From contig NC_016751.1 of assembly GCF_000255135.1 (NCBI RefSeq), forward strand, positions 1,860,001 to 1,924,000: a stretch of 64,000 nucleotides of DNA, read 5' to 3'. Below the pieces are notes generated by a model that did not search any database, was not told the origin of the DNA, and saw only the letters and a program-made list of their open reading frames with translations. The position numbers and the translations under genes were made by a program. This document shows positions 1 to 8,134 of the stretch, in pieces; position 1 is the stretch's first letter, and the number at the start of each line of letters is the position of its first letter. The stretch comes from Marinitoga piezophila KA3. Lineage in GTDB: Bacteria; Thermotogota; Thermotogae; Petrotogales; Petrotogaceae.

Positions 1-261
1 GATATAACTAATTCAGAAGAATTAAGGGATGAACTAAACGAATTAGCAGAAAACGGAATAAAAAGAATATTTATTGATATGTCAAAACTTGACTATATAG
101 ATAGTAGTGGATTGGGTAGAATATTATATTTCTTTATGAACTACAAGAAAAAAGGTGGTTCAATGGAATTGCATAATGTAAGAAATGAAAACGTGAAAAA
201 AGTAATTGAAATAGTAAAATTAGATAAAATCATCCCTGTAAGAGAATATGATGTTGAATAA
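1..261 (+). CDS. STAS-domain anti-sigma factor antagonist (5' partial)
   Basis: The reading frame is open from the first base, so the gene begins upstream of the window; the visible part is 86 residues plus stop. It holds the core and C-terminal half of an STAS domain, including the DSSGLG loop in which SpoIIAA/RsbV-type anti-anti-sigma factors carry the serine phosphorylated by a partner kinase. A cytosolic partner-switch regulator is the likely role. No cognate kinase is visible because the upstream neighbours are missing. A good hairpin terminator follows directly. Seen: motif and frame. Known of the family: partner switching with an anti-sigma kinase. The target sigma factor or system cannot be told. 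Confidence 0.85.
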   Translation, partial: DITNSEELRDELNELAENGIKRIFIDMSKLDYIDSSGLGRILYFFMNYKKKGGSMELHNVRNENVKKVIEIVKLDKIIPVREYDVE

Positions 262-272
262 ATTTGAATTCT

Positions 273-299
273 AAAGCTGCTTTAAAGCAGCTTTTTTTA
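273..299 (+). terminator. Rho-independent terminator of the STAS gene
   Basis: AAAGCTGC and GCAGCTTT form a GC-containing stem followed by a run of seven T, 12 bases after the stop codon. Confidence 0.85.
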
Positions 300-402
300 T
301 TTTTATAAAAATTTTACATAAATAGACTTTTAGATTTAACCCAAATATGGCATAAATTATCTGTAAATATATACAAATTGTATATAAAGGAGGGGTATAA
401 TA

Positions 403-642
403 ATGCCACATGTAAAAATAGCAATATACACAACATCCAGATGTCCATGGTGTAGAAAAGCAAAAAATTATTTCAAGCAATTGGGTATTCCTTTTAAAGA
501 ATATAATGTTGAAAAGGATCAAAAGGCAGCTGAAAGAATGGTGAGAAAAACAGGGCAAATGGGTGTTCCTGTAATTGAAATAGGAAATCAGACAATTGTA
601 GGATTTGACAAAGCAAAAATTGAAAGATTGCTTGGAATATAA
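403..642 (+). CDS. Glutaredoxin-like / NrdH-type redoxin
   Basis: A 79-residue thioredoxin-fold protein that reduces disulfides in the cytosol. The active site CPWC lies at about residues 14-17 after the first beta strand, and the cis-proline loop reads TGQMGVPVIEIG, followed by a glycine-rich NQTIVGFDK segment typical of glutaredoxins. A strong ribosome site (AAAGGAGGGG, 387-395) precedes ATG at 403. The gene stands alone between two terminators. Family members reduce ribonucleotide reductase or peroxiredoxins; which partner is used here cannot be read. nrdR is in the window at 31.6 kb but no reductase gene is. Confidence 0.9.
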   Translation: MPHVKIAIYTTSRCPWCRKAKNYFKQLGIPFKEYNVEKDQKAAERMVRKTGQMGVPVIEIGNQTIVGFDKAKIERLLGI

Positions 643-645
643 GTT

Positions 646-699
646 AAAACAAAAGAAGTCCGCTTCACTAATTTTGGTGAAGCGGACTTCTTTTGTTTT
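646..699. terminator. Long bidirectional terminator hairpin
   Basis: Arms 646-670 and 675-699 pair over 25 bases with one G-U wobble and a four-base loop. The A-tract on the left and T-tract on the right allow termination on either strand. It isolates the glutaredoxin gene from the promoter at 705-733. Confidence 0.85.
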
Positions 700-704
700 A
701 GGTT

Positions 705-733
705 TTGACATTGAAGAAATTTTGTAGTATAAT
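705..733 (+). promoter_or_regulatory. Consensus housekeeping promoter facing the gene-free region
   Basis: TTGACA (705-710) and TATAAT (728-733) are both perfect sigma-A hexamers at the ideal spacing of 17. Transcription should start near 740. No convincing gene begins for 740 bases downstream, so the promoter drives either a non-coding RNA from the 1.0-1.25 kb structured element or a very long leader of the gene at 1477. Confidence 0.85.
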
Positions 734-1000
734 TAATGTCACCTTTTTTTATAAAAGTTTGTGATGTAGAAAAAAGAAAAATAATGTTCATTCAAACAGC
801 AAGAATTTCTGATCCTTGTTCTATAAAAAACACTCCTAAAAAGGTTCATTCAGGCGGTGAAATTTCAAGCCTTCATTCACCTTTTTACTCGTGTTTTTTA
901 TGTTTAACTTATATAATAAAATATAATAAGAAATAAGAAAATAGAAATAATAATATGAGCGAAAACTTGAAAATTCCGAAGAGAAACAACTATGATTGAG

Positions 1001-1180
1001 AAAAATAAAAACGAACGAAAACTCGCAGGTTGCCCGAGAAAATCACGAATGGAGGCTGTCAAAAAAACAGGATGTTTTTTTGAGCGCAGCTTCTGCAGGG
1101 ATGCAGAATCTAAGCGACAGCCGGGAATGAGTGATTTTCGAGGATCAGCAACCAAGTTGTTTGAGGGAGTTTTTATTTTT
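1001..1180 (+). ncRNA. Structured element E1: candidate GGA-hairpin RNA (CsrA-binding?)
   Basis: An outer imperfect inverted repeat pairs 1001-1046 with 1131-1180. Inside it, GGCTGTC (1054-1060) pairs with GACAGCC (1116-1122). That stem encloses two perfect hairpins: 1061-1081 (8 bp, loop AGGAT) and 1091-1108 (6 bp, loop AGGGAT). The same layout with different stem bases occurs on the minus strand at 46703-46887, which is compensatory change. From 1051 to 1394 the plus strand has 11 GGA triplets and only one TCC. GGA in hairpin loops is the CsrA recognition signature, and csrA is in this window. An alternative reading is a miniature mobile palindrome. Function is inferred. Confidence 0.5.
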
Positions 1181-1258
1181 CTTAATCAACAACACAAAAG
1201 GACGAACATGGATGTGAGTCTGCAACGACCGGCGGGAACGAGAATTTTTGAGGATTAG
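1181..1258 (+). repeat. 78-bp repeat tail with ACATGGATGT hairpin
   Basis: This block follows E1 directly and matches 46944-47021 on the plus strand with only a few substitutions. Its central 30 bases (1201-1230) also occur exactly, inverted, at 46767-46796. It contains a GAC-GA-ACA / TGT-GA-GTC hairpin with GGA at the tip, and ends GAGAATTTTTGAGGATTAG. Confidence 0.8.
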
Positions 1259-1476
1259 AATTTTCTACCGTTTGAGCGATTATTATTATTTCTATTTTCG
1301 AAAAAAGTTTTTGATATACAAATATTTAATAGCATAAATGAATCTTTTTAAGAAGTTTTCTTGACTATATTCTTTATAAATCCTCGTTGTGGGAAATTTT
1401 TGTCTTCGTTCATTTTTATTTTTTAAGCTAAATTTTTCAATTTATATAAATAAAATCATTATTAGGGAGGGATAAG

Positions 1477-3132
1477 ATGAGTTATATAGTAAAAACTAAA
1501 AACGGGGAATTTAAAATAAAAAAAGGAGAGCAGTTTTTTAAGATAGCTGAAGAATTGCAAAAGAAAAATAAATATACTGTACTTGCAGTAAAATTCAACA
1601 ATGAAATTAAAGAATTATGGAAAAAGGTTCATGGAAGCGGATATGCTGAACCAGTTGATGTAACTTCAACAGAAGGTATGAGGATATATAGAAGGGCTTT
1701 ATTATTTATTATATATATTGCATTAAAAAGAAAATTTAAAAAATCAAAACTTGTTGTACATCATTCTATTGGTAGCGGATTGTATTTTGAAATAAAAGGA
1801 GTAAAAAATTCAGAAAAAAATATTGAGAAATTAAAAGCTGAAATGAAAAAGATAATAGAAGAGGATTTGTTATTTGAAAAAATAACATTAAGCAAATTCG
1901 ATGCCATAAAATATTTTGATGAAAATGACGAAAAGGATAAGGCTATTTTATTTAAATACAGAAAAAAAACAACAGTAAAGGTTTATAAATGTGGCGAGTA
2001 TATAAATTATTTCTATGAATACATGCCGCCTTCAACAGGGTATATAGAATTATTTGATGTTATTGCATATGACAAAGGATTTGTATTATTGCATCCAAAT
2101 CAATCATCACCAGATAAGATTCCGGAATTTAAACCTTTGCCAAAACTCTCAGCAACCTTTATTGAATATAAAAAATGGCTTGATATATTAAATATACAAA
2201 ATGTTGGAGAATTAAATTCATTAATTGCAAAAGGTGTAAATAAAAGTGGAGAATTAATAAGAATAGCAGAAGCCCTTCATGAAAAAAAATATGCAAATAT
2301 AGCAGATCAAATTATGAAAAGAAAACATGTAAGATTAATATGTCTTGCAGGTCCGTCCTCTTCTGGTAAAACAACAAGTGCAAAAAGAATAGCTTTACAA
2401 TTAAAGGTAAACGGTAAAGAACCATTGCAAATATCTCTTGATGACTATTATATGGATTATGAAAAAATACCTTTGACTCCAGAAGGGAAAAAAGATCTTG
2501 AATCAATAGAGGCGCTGGATCTTGATCTATTAAATAGAAATCTTAAGGATTTAATTGAAGGTAAAGAAGTTGAATTACCAAGATATAACTTTGTAACTGG
2601 AAAAAGAGAGTGGACAGGAAAGAAAGTAAAAGCAGGGAAAAATCAACCTATTATTATTGAAGGAATTCATGGTCTAAATGAAAAACTCACAGAAAGCATA
2701 CCAAGAGATCAAAAATTCAAGGTATATGTTAGCGCTTTAATACAGATGAATCTTGATGAAATGAATAGAATACCTACAACAGACACAAGATTAATAAGAA
2801 GAATAGTTAGAGATTATAATTTTAGAGGCGCAACAGCATTAAGAACTTTACAATTATGGCCAGAAGTAAGAAAAGGTGAAGAAGCAAATATCTTTCCATA
2901 TCAGGAAGAAGCAGATATTATGTTCAATTCATATTTAATATATGAATTGCCAATACTAAAATTATATGCAGAACCATTATTGCTTGAAATAGACAATACT
3001 TTACCTGAATATACAGAAGCAAAAAGATTGCTAAGATTCTTAGATTATTTCCTTCCTCTTCCAGCAATAAAACATGTACCAAATATCTCAGTTTTAAGGG
3101 AGTTTATAGGCGATAGCACATTTGAATATTAA
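1477..3132 (+). CDS. Uridine kinase-like protein fused to a synthetase-type N-terminal domain
   Basis: A 551-residue cytosolic protein in two parts. The N-terminal half resembles the TGS/editing region of threonyl-tRNA synthetase and keeps a HHSIGSGLYFE segment. The C-terminal half is a P-loop kinase of the uridine kinase/phosphoribulokinase family with AGPSSSGKTT at residues 291-300, then LDDYYMD and an EGIHGLN Walker-B-like region. This fusion is known in Thermotogota and Firmicutes and is usually annotated as nucleoside or uridine kinase; the exact substrate is not established from sequence. The start is backed by GGGAGGGATAAG just upstream. It is the first gene after the gene-free repeat region, so the promoter at 705 may or may not reach it. 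Confidence 0.85.
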   Translation: MSYIVKTKNGEFKIKKGEQFFKIAEELQKKNKYTVLAVKFNNEIKELWKKVHGSGYAEPVDVTSTEGMRIYRRALLFIIYIALKRKFKKSKLVVHHSIGSGLYFEIKGVKNSEKNIEKLKAEMKKIIEEDLLFEKITLSKFDAIKYFDENDEKDKAILFKYRKKTTVKVYKCGEYINYFYEYMPPSTGYIELFDVIAYDKGFVLLHPNQSSPDKIPEFKPLPKLSATFIEYKKWLDILNIQNVGELNSLIAKGVNKSGELIRIAEALHEKKYANIADQIMKRKHVRLICLAGPSSSGKTTSAKRIALQLKVNGKEPLQISLDDYYMDYEKIPLTPEGKKDLESIEALDLDLLNRNLKDLIEGKEVELPRYNFVTGKREWTGKKVKAGKNQPIIIEGIHGLNEKLTESIPRDQKFKVYVSALIQMNLDEMNRIPTTDTRLIRRIVRDYNFRGATALRTLQLWPEVRKGEEANIFPYQEEADIMFNSYLIYELPILKLYAEPLLLEIDNTLPEYTEAKRLLRFLDYFLPLPAIKHVPNISVLREFIGDSTFEY

Positions 3133-3251
3133 TATTACTGAAAAAATTTTATGATATAATAAAAATGAAGTTTTTATGATTGGGTAAATAAAAGTTATTT
3201 CAAATTGCTAATTAATATTTTGTATTAATTTTTTCAGTAGGAGGTAATTAA

Positions 3252-3605
3252 ATGCCTGGAAGAGGTAGAGGACAGGGAAGGTTTAGAAGAGGCTGGATAG
3301 AATCCTTTGTATTATTAATAATAGCTGAAAAGCCATCTCATGGCTATGAAATAGCAAATAAACTCTCTGAATTTGGTGTTATGCTCAACGGTATAGGGCA
3401 AATGGGTAATTTATATAGAACCCTTGCAAAACTGGAAGAGATGGGACTTGTTGTTACAGATTGGGATACCTCAGAACCAGGTCCATCAAAAAAGATTTAT
3501 AAAATTACACATGATGGAATGTTATTCCTTGAAAATTCAAAAAAGGATTTTATAGAGTTTAAACATATAATTGATGTGTTTATTGATAGAGTGGAGAGGT
3601 TGTAA
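3252..3605 (+). CDS. PadR-family transcriptional regulator
   Basis: A 117-residue winged-helix DNA-binding protein. After a glycine/arginine-rich start it shows the PadR pattern: ESFVLLIIAEKPSHGYEI, then NLYRTLAKLEEMGLV for the recognition helix and wing, and a short C-terminal helix for dimerisation. PadR proteins repress nearby efflux or stress genes in answer to small molecules. The neighbour downstream is a chemoreceptor separated by a terminator, so the target is unclear. Ribosome site GTAGGAGGTAATT precedes ATG. Confidence 0.88.
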   Translation: MPGRGRGQGRFRRGWIESFVLLIIAEKPSHGYEIANKLSEFGVMLNGIGQMGNLYRTLAKLEEMGLVVTDWDTSEPGPSKKIYKITHDGMLFLENSKKDFIEFKHIIDVFIDRVERL

Positions 3606-3610
3606 AATAA

Positions 3611-3647
3611 AAAATAAGGGCTTAAGCCCTTATTTTTTATTTTTTTA
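3611..3647 (+). terminator. Terminator after padR
   Basis: AAAATAAGGGCTT pairs with AAGCCCTTATTTT (3611-3636), followed by a T-rich tail. Confidence 0.85.
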
Positions 3648-3650
3648 TCA

Positions 3651-3680
3651 TATTTATTTATTTATTTATTTATTTATTTA
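3651..3680. repeat. Tetranucleotide microsatellite (TTTA)n
   Basis: Thirty bases of perfect TTTA/ATTT repeat, 7.5 units, lying between the padR terminator and the chemoreceptor promoter region. Its 3' end is about 55 bases upstream of the TATAAT at 3736-3741. Confidence 0.95.
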
Positions 3681-3774
3681 CCGTATTGCAACTCCGGGTT
3701 AAAAATTAAAGTGTTTCAAAAAGATGAAAATATGTTATAATTTTTAATGAAAGGATTAAAAGGAGGGAGAGAGT

Positions 3775-5946
3775 ATGAAATTAACTGGCAAAGTTCTCAC
3801 TATGGTTTTGGGGATAACAATACTTTCCCTGATTTCTCTGACTTTTTTTACAGTTAAATCGTCTGTTAATTCAATGATTAACTCTGATGCTGAAAAACTT
3901 ATATTGGTTTCAAAAAAATCGTCAAATGAACTAAACATGTATTTGGGGCAGGTAGATGATTTTCTAAGATTAAATTCTAAGCGAAATTTGTTTATTAAAA
4001 ATCTTGGAGAATTAAAAGAAGCTTTTCATCATATAGAAGAATTAGGAGAACCTGATGAAATATTACAAAAAGCTTTTATTGATGATAATCCTTATCCTGT
4101 TGGTGAAAAATACAAATTGACAGAATTATCAGGGGTGCATGCTCAGGAATTAAAGGAATATAATGAAATACATAAGGTTTTACATCCAATAGTCAAAAAT
4201 ATGATAGATACATATGGTTTTTATGATTTATTCTTAATTAGTGCTGATGGGGATATTCCGTATACATATTATAAGGAAAGAGATTTTGCAACTAATATAC
4301 TTGAAGGCAAATGGAAGGATACAAATTTAGGAAGTCTTGTGAGATTATTAAAAGAAAAAGACGATAATAATGTGCACTATGTTGATTTTGCATCTTATGC
4401 TCCTTCAAATGGGATACCAGCAGGGTTTGCAGGTATTTCTATTAAAGACAGTAAGGGAAACACAATTGGATATCTTGTGGTTCAATTGCCAATTAATAAA
4501 ATAAATAAGGTCTTGCATGAATCAGCTGGTATGGGAGAAAGCGGAGAAACATATGTTGTGGGACCTGATAAATTAATGCGAAGTGATTCAAGGTTTAAAG
4601 AAGGAACAATATTAAAGCAAATGGTTGACACTGTTTCTGTTCAAAAGGCTTTAAATGGTGAAGAAGGCTGGAATATAATTAAAGATTATAGAGGGATAAA
4701 GGTAATAAGTGCTTATATGCCTTTTAAACATGCAGAATTAAACTGGGCGTTAATTGGTGAAATTGATTATGATGAAAGTACAGCAGATGCTAAAGCATTA
4801 ATTAGAATAAGTATTATAACTCTTGTGATAATAATTGTTATAAGTATAGTGGTTAGTTATGTATTTACAAAAAATTTATTAAAACCATTAAAAATGGCTG
4901 TTGGAGCTTTTGCGGAAATTGCTAAAGGTGATCTTACAGTTAAAATTGATGTAAAAGGTAATGATGAGATTGCTGAATTGGGAAGAAGTTTAAATTCAAT
5001 GGTTAAAAATCTTAATGATACAATGAAAGAGCTTATTAATATTTCTACGAAATTAAATTCTTCTTCAACTGATTTAGCAGCAGTTTCAGAAGAAAACAGC
5101 GCAAATGTTCAGGAAATTTCATCTCAGGCAGAGGTTATTGGCGAGAATACAGAAAATCTTTCTTCAGCAGTTGAAGAGGTATCTTCAGGAATAGAAGAAA
5201 TAGCAACAAGTTCACAGAATATTTCTGAATCAACACAGGAAATGAGTCAGAGTGCAGAAGAAACTACAGAATTTGCTCATATAGGGCAAAAGAGTATGAA
5301 TGATGTTGTTAAAAGTATGGAAGGTGTTTCGGAAGAAACATCTAATGTAGCAAAGATAGTTTCTGATTTAGCAGGAAAAGCTCAGAATATTGGTGAAATT
5401 GTTGAAACAATTGGTAGCATTACAGAACAAACAAATTTATTGGCATTAAATGCTGCAATAGAGGCTGCAAGGGCTGGAGAAGCAGGAAAAGGTTTTGCTG
5501 TAGTTGCTGATGAAATTAGAAAGCTTGCAGAAGAAAGTAGAAATGCAACAGATAAAATAGCAGATATTTTAAAAGAAATTCAGGAAAGTGCTAATACAGC
5601 AAATGAAGCCACTCAAAAGGCTAAGAAAGAGGTTGAAAAAACCAATGAAATTATTGAAGTGGCAAATAAACAGTTCCATGAAATTGCAGAAAAGATAGAT
5701 GTGGTTAAACAATTATCAGAAAATATTACTGCAGCTTCTGAAGAACAGAGCGCATCAACAGAAGAAATGGCAAGCGCTGTTACAAATGTAAGTAAGAGTA
5801 TTGCTGAAATAACAGAAAAGATAAAACATATAGTTCAGGCAATTGAAGAAGAACGTGATGGAGCAGAAGAAGTCGCAAAGGAAAGTCAGGTATTAAGTGA
5901 ATTAGCTGAACAATTACATTCTATTACAAAGAAATTCAGGATATAA
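3775..5946 (+). CDS. Methyl-accepting chemotaxis protein (periplasmic sensor type)
   Basis: A 723-residue chemoreceptor. TM1 lies at about 8-27, an extracytoplasmic ligand-binding region with dCache-like features at 28-340 ([15 protein letters not shown], then GYLVVQLP, then GYTVVGP-like [16 protein letters not shown]), TM2 at about 342-363, a HAMP domain (KNLLKPL to MVKNLN) and a long signalling coiled coil. The hairpin tip is conserved ([20 protein letters not shown]) near residues 550-570. It signals to CheA/CheW, which are not in the window. A TATAAT (3736-3741) and GGAGGGAGAG ribosome site precede it. It is the same class as the receptor at 51.4 kb. Ligand unknown. Confidence 0.95.
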   Translation: MKLTGKVLTMVLGITILSLISLTFFTVKSSVNSMINSDAEKLILVSKKSSNELNMYLGQVDDFLRLNSKRNLFIKNLGELKEAFHHIEELGEPDEILQKAFIDDNPYPVGEKYKLTELSGVHAQELKEYNEIHKVLHPIVKNMIDTYGFYDLFLISADGDIPYTYYKERDFATNILEGKWKDTNLGSLVRLLKEKDDNNVHYVDFASYAPSNGIPAGFAGISIKDSKGNTIGYLVVQLPINKINKVLHESAGMGESGETYVVGPDKLMRSDSRFKEGTILKQMVDTVSVQKALNGEEGWNIIKDYRGIKVISAYMPFKHAELNWALIGEIDYDESTADAKALIRISIITLVIIIVISIVVSYVFTKNLLKPLKMAVGAFAEIAKGDLTVKIDVKGNDEIAELGRSLNSMVKNLNDTMKELINISTKLNSSSTDLAAVSEENSANVQEISSQAEVIGENTENLSSAVEEVSSGIEEIATSSQNISESTQEMSQSAEETTEFAHIGQKSMNDVVKSMEGVSEETSNVAKIVSDLAGKAQNIGEIVETIGSITEQTNLLALNAAIEAARAGEAGKGFAVVADEIRKLAEESRNATDKIADILKEIQESANTANEATQKAKKEVEKTNEIIEVANKQFHEIAEKIDVVKQLSENITAASEEQSASTEEMASAVTNVSKSIAEITEKIKHIVQAIEEERDGAEEVAKESQVLSELAEQLHSITKKFRI

Positions 5947-5947
5947 A

Positions 5948-5985
5948 AAAATGGGGCATTTATGATAGCCCCATTTTATTTTTTG
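5948..5985. terminator. Shared bidirectional terminator, chemoreceptor / csrA
   Basis: AAAATGGGGC (5948-5957) pairs with GCCCCATTTT (5968-5977), with T-runs on both sides, placed between convergent genes. It overlaps the csrA stop codon. Confidence 0.85.
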
Positions 5986-6215
5986 CTTTTATCGAAAATA
6001 TTTTTTAAACCTGAAATATCCTCTACACGTGTAGCAGAAATATTTTCTTTCATAATGCTATCATAAACCTCTTCACGGTAGATCTTAAAGTCTTTTGGAC
6101 CATCAAATCCCAATTTTATTGCATTCCCTTCAACAGATAATACCTTTAATTTTAAAATTTTATTGTCTATCATTATTGTTATACCTTCATCTATTTTTCT
6201 TGATAAGACTAACAT
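5976..6215 (-). CDS. csrA: Carbon storage regulator / translational regulator CsrA
   Basis: A 79-residue RNA-binding homodimer that represses or stabilises mRNAs by binding GGA in hairpin loops near ribosome sites. It opens MLVLSRKIDEGI, contains LKVLSVEGNAIKLGFDGP, and ends in a short charged helix, all typical of CsrA. I chose the ATG at 6215 rather than one six codons upstream because GAAAGGGGTG sits properly before it and the family begins MLVLSR. The start lies one base past the fliW stop codon, so translation is coupled to fliW, its protein antagonist. The flagellin leaders at 22.9 and 24.2 kb carry likely binding sites. Confidence 0.95.
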   Translation of the reverse strand: MLVLSRKIDEGITIMIDNKILKLKVLSVEGNAIKLGFDGPKDFKIYREEVYDSIMKENISATRVEDISGLKNIFDKSKK

Positions 6216-6216
6216 A

Positions 6217-7197
6217 TCACGCACCCCTTTCATTATCAGGTGCCTGATTTTTAAGTATTTTGTCGCTTCTTTCTATTTCTTCTTTTACATTGTGTTTTAA
6301 ATGATATTCATCATTGTCTAAAATTAACTGGACACCTTTTTTATTTATTTTTGAGATAATAAGAGGAGCTTTTAAATTGACTGTTATATTGTCTGGATCG
6401 CCCTGAGGAATGGTCATAATTGCAAATATCTGAGCATCTTCTGGTTTGGAAATCTCGAGATATTCAACCATGTCTTTTGGTAAATCAAATGTGTAATCCA
6501 CACGTACAAGTACCGGATCAATTACAGGGAATGAAATAGCTTCATCTTCAAGTGATAAAAGCCATTGTATAGGGAATGTATCTTTTGAAAAGTGTATATA
6601 AAACTTTTTGAGGTTTTCAAATCCGGGAATTCCAAATTCAAATGTAATTACATCTTCATCTGCAATTTCCAATTCTCCAAATCTTGTATTGTATTTTTTC
6701 TTTTTTTCAGTGAATTTTGAAACTTCTTTTATCTGCCTTTCAAGCATTTTCTGGCTTAATAATATCTCATCATTAACGCTATGTTTTACTGAAAGATTTT
6801 CATCGTCTAATATATACTGTAAACCTTTATTTGTTTTTTTGGATATTACCAGAGGAGCTTTTAAATTTACAGTTGCATTTTCAGGATTTTCCTGAGGTAT
6901 AGTCATAATGGCAAATAATGCAGCATCTTCTGGTGAGTCTATTCCAAGTGTTTTTACAACATTTTCAGGAATCTTTGCAACATAATCAACCTTTATTAAT
7001 TTTGGATCTATAATAGGAAATGCAACAAGTTCATCTTCCAGTGATAATAGCCACATTATTGGATAAGTATCCTCTGCAGTTAATATAACGAATTTTTTTA
7101 AATTTTCAAATCCAGGAATACCTTTATCAAAAACTATTACTTCGCTATCATCTACTTCAATTTCTCCTATACGTGTTTTATACATTTTTAATGCCAC
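6217..7197 (-). CDS. fliW: Flagellar assembly factor FliW, tandem two-domain form
   Basis: FliW binds flagellin and CsrA and releases CsrA repression when flagellin is exported. The family is normally about 150 residues, one domain. Here 326 residues hold two complete copies, about 5-150 and 168-310. Each begins with an R-G-E-(I/L)-E strand, then GIPGFENLKKF, WLLSLEDE, D(Y/F)-type strand, PEDA..FAIMTIPQ and NLKAPL(V/I)ISK. The two copies are clearly related but not identical. The GTG start at 7197 is preferred over an ATG four codons on, because AGGGGGAAAG has correct spacing only for GTG. It lies 14 bases after flgL and one base before csrA. The fusion is the odd feature; what the second copy does is unknown. 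Confidence 0.93.
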   Translation of the reverse strand: MALKMYKTRIGEIEVDDSEVIVFDKGIPGFENLKKFVILTAEDTYPIMWLLSLEDELVAFPIIDPKLIKVDYVAKIPENVVKTLGIDSPEDAALFAIMTIPQENPENATVNLKAPLVISKKTNKGLQYILDDENLSVKHSVNDEILLSQKMLERQIKEVSKFTEKKKKYNTRFGELEIADEDVITFEFGIPGFENLKKFYIHFSKDTFPIQWLLSLEDEAISFPVIDPVLVRVDYTFDLPKDMVEYLEISKPEDAQIFAIMTIPQGDPDNITVNLKAPLIISKINKKGVQLILDNDEYHLKHNVKEEIERSDKILKNQAPDNERGA

Positions 7198-7211
7198 TTT
7201 GTCTTTCCCCC

Positions 7212-8117
7212 TTATCTAATGAAATCCACAAGGGATTGTGGAAGTATTTGTGCTGTAGTTTTTAATGCTGCCTGTAATATATTTTGTTCTAAAGTAAAAT
7301 CACTAAATGCTTTTGTCATATCTGTTCCAATAAGTTCATTTATTATATCTGTATTGTTATCAACAACTCTTTCAAACCTTTTTTCCATTGATTCGAGCAT
7401 GTTATCGGTACTACCAACTCTTGCAAGGTTTGCATTTACTTTGTTTAATATTTCATCAAGAGATCCAAGATCTCTTTCTATATTTTCATCGCTATTTTTA
7501 TCGGCATTTTCAACAGAGTCAATTAATCTGTCTAAAATTCCAAATACCGTTTCGCCTGAATCTGTTCTAAAAACATCATAAACGGTGACTCCGTATTCTA
7601 TTTCCACATGTTCTAATGGAAGTTTTGCACGAACATTTGCTTCTCGTGGAGTATTTATAATAATTTTATTGTTATCTTTTCTTACTGGAGGTAAATCTGT
7701 TTTAGCTCCACCAAAGATATATTTTCCATTAATTTGTGTATTTGCGATTTTATATAAATGATCCTTTAATTGCTTTAATTCTTCAGCTATATGCTGCCTA
7801 TCTTCCAGTGTTTGAGTATCATTTGCAGCTTTTACAGTTAATTCTTTTATTCTATGATTGACATCCTGCATTTCCTGTAAAGCAGTGTCATAATAGACAA
7901 GTACTGAACGTGTATTTTTTATATTGTTTATGTATTCATTTAATACTCTGTTTCTTCCCATAAGATAACTGCTTTTTCCAGCTGCCACAGGATCATCAGA
8001 AGGTTTTCTTACCCTTTTTCCAGTGGAAAGCTGCTCACTTAATTCTTCTCTTTTAAGCATAGAATTCCTTATATCGTTTAAAGCTCTGTTAGCTATCATT
8101 GATTGAGTTATTCTCAT
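7212..8117 (-). CDS. flgL: Flagellar hook-associated protein 3
   Basis: FlgL forms the second junction ring between hook and filament. The 301-residue protein has the flagellin-like N-terminal helix (MRITQSMIANRALNDIRNS), the RVRKPSDDPVAAGKSSYLM motif, a NGKYIFGGAKT turn and a C-terminal helix with DFTLEQNILQAALKTTAQILPQSLVDFI for polymer packing. It has no signal peptide, as expected for type III export. It follows flgK with a gap of 17 bases in the minus-strand flagellar operon and precedes fliW. Confidence 0.95.
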   Translation of the reverse strand: MRITQSMIANRALNDIRNSMLKREELSEQLSTGKRVRKPSDDPVAAGKSSYLMGRNRVLNEYINNIKNTRSVLVYYDTALQEMQDVNHRIKELTVKAANDTQTLEDRQHIAEELKQLKDHLYKIANTQINGKYIFGGAKTDLPPVRKDNNKIIINTPREANVRAKLPLEHVEIEYGVTVYDVFRTDSGETVFGILDRLIDSVENADKNSDENIERDLGSLDEILNKVNANLARVGSTDNMLESMEKRFERVVDNNTDIINELIGTDMTKAFSDFTLEQNILQAALKTTAQILPQSLVDFIR

Positions 8118-8134
8118 ATTAACTCACCTCTTTT

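Larger units (their letters stand above)
740..1476. repeat. Gene-free region built from modular repeats shared with 46.6-47.1 kb
   Basis: No believable protein gene is seen in these 737 bases; the short open frames lack ribosome sites and run through repeats. The region shares many blocks of 15-50 bases with the gene-free region 46560-47150, in changed order and orientation. Examples are the GCAAGAATTTCT-ATCCTTG block (about 800-820), TTCATTCAGGCGGTGAAATT (846-865), the core 1001-1180, the tail 1181-1258, the AATGAATCTTTTTA block (1337-1350) and the GGGAAATTTTTGTCTTCG block (1391-1408). It is richer in G and C than the neighbouring spacers. Confidence 0.8.

Noticed and set aside
1001-1180. 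Known riboswitch or T-box
   Set aside because: None of the conserved cores I know (T-box NTGGNACC, SAM, TPP, FMN, cobalamin) can be found, and the same element lies at 46.7 kb in a different gene context.
992-1258. Open frame of 88 codons across the E1 element
   Set aside because: No ribosome site, odd composition, and it runs through inverted-repeat arms and a repeat tail that also occurs in another frame context at 46.9 kb; best explained as non-coding structure.
3707-3733. Sigma-28 promoter for the chemoreceptor at 3775
   Set aside because: TAAAGT is present, but the second box at correct spacing matches poorly, and a clean TATAAT at 3736 is available.
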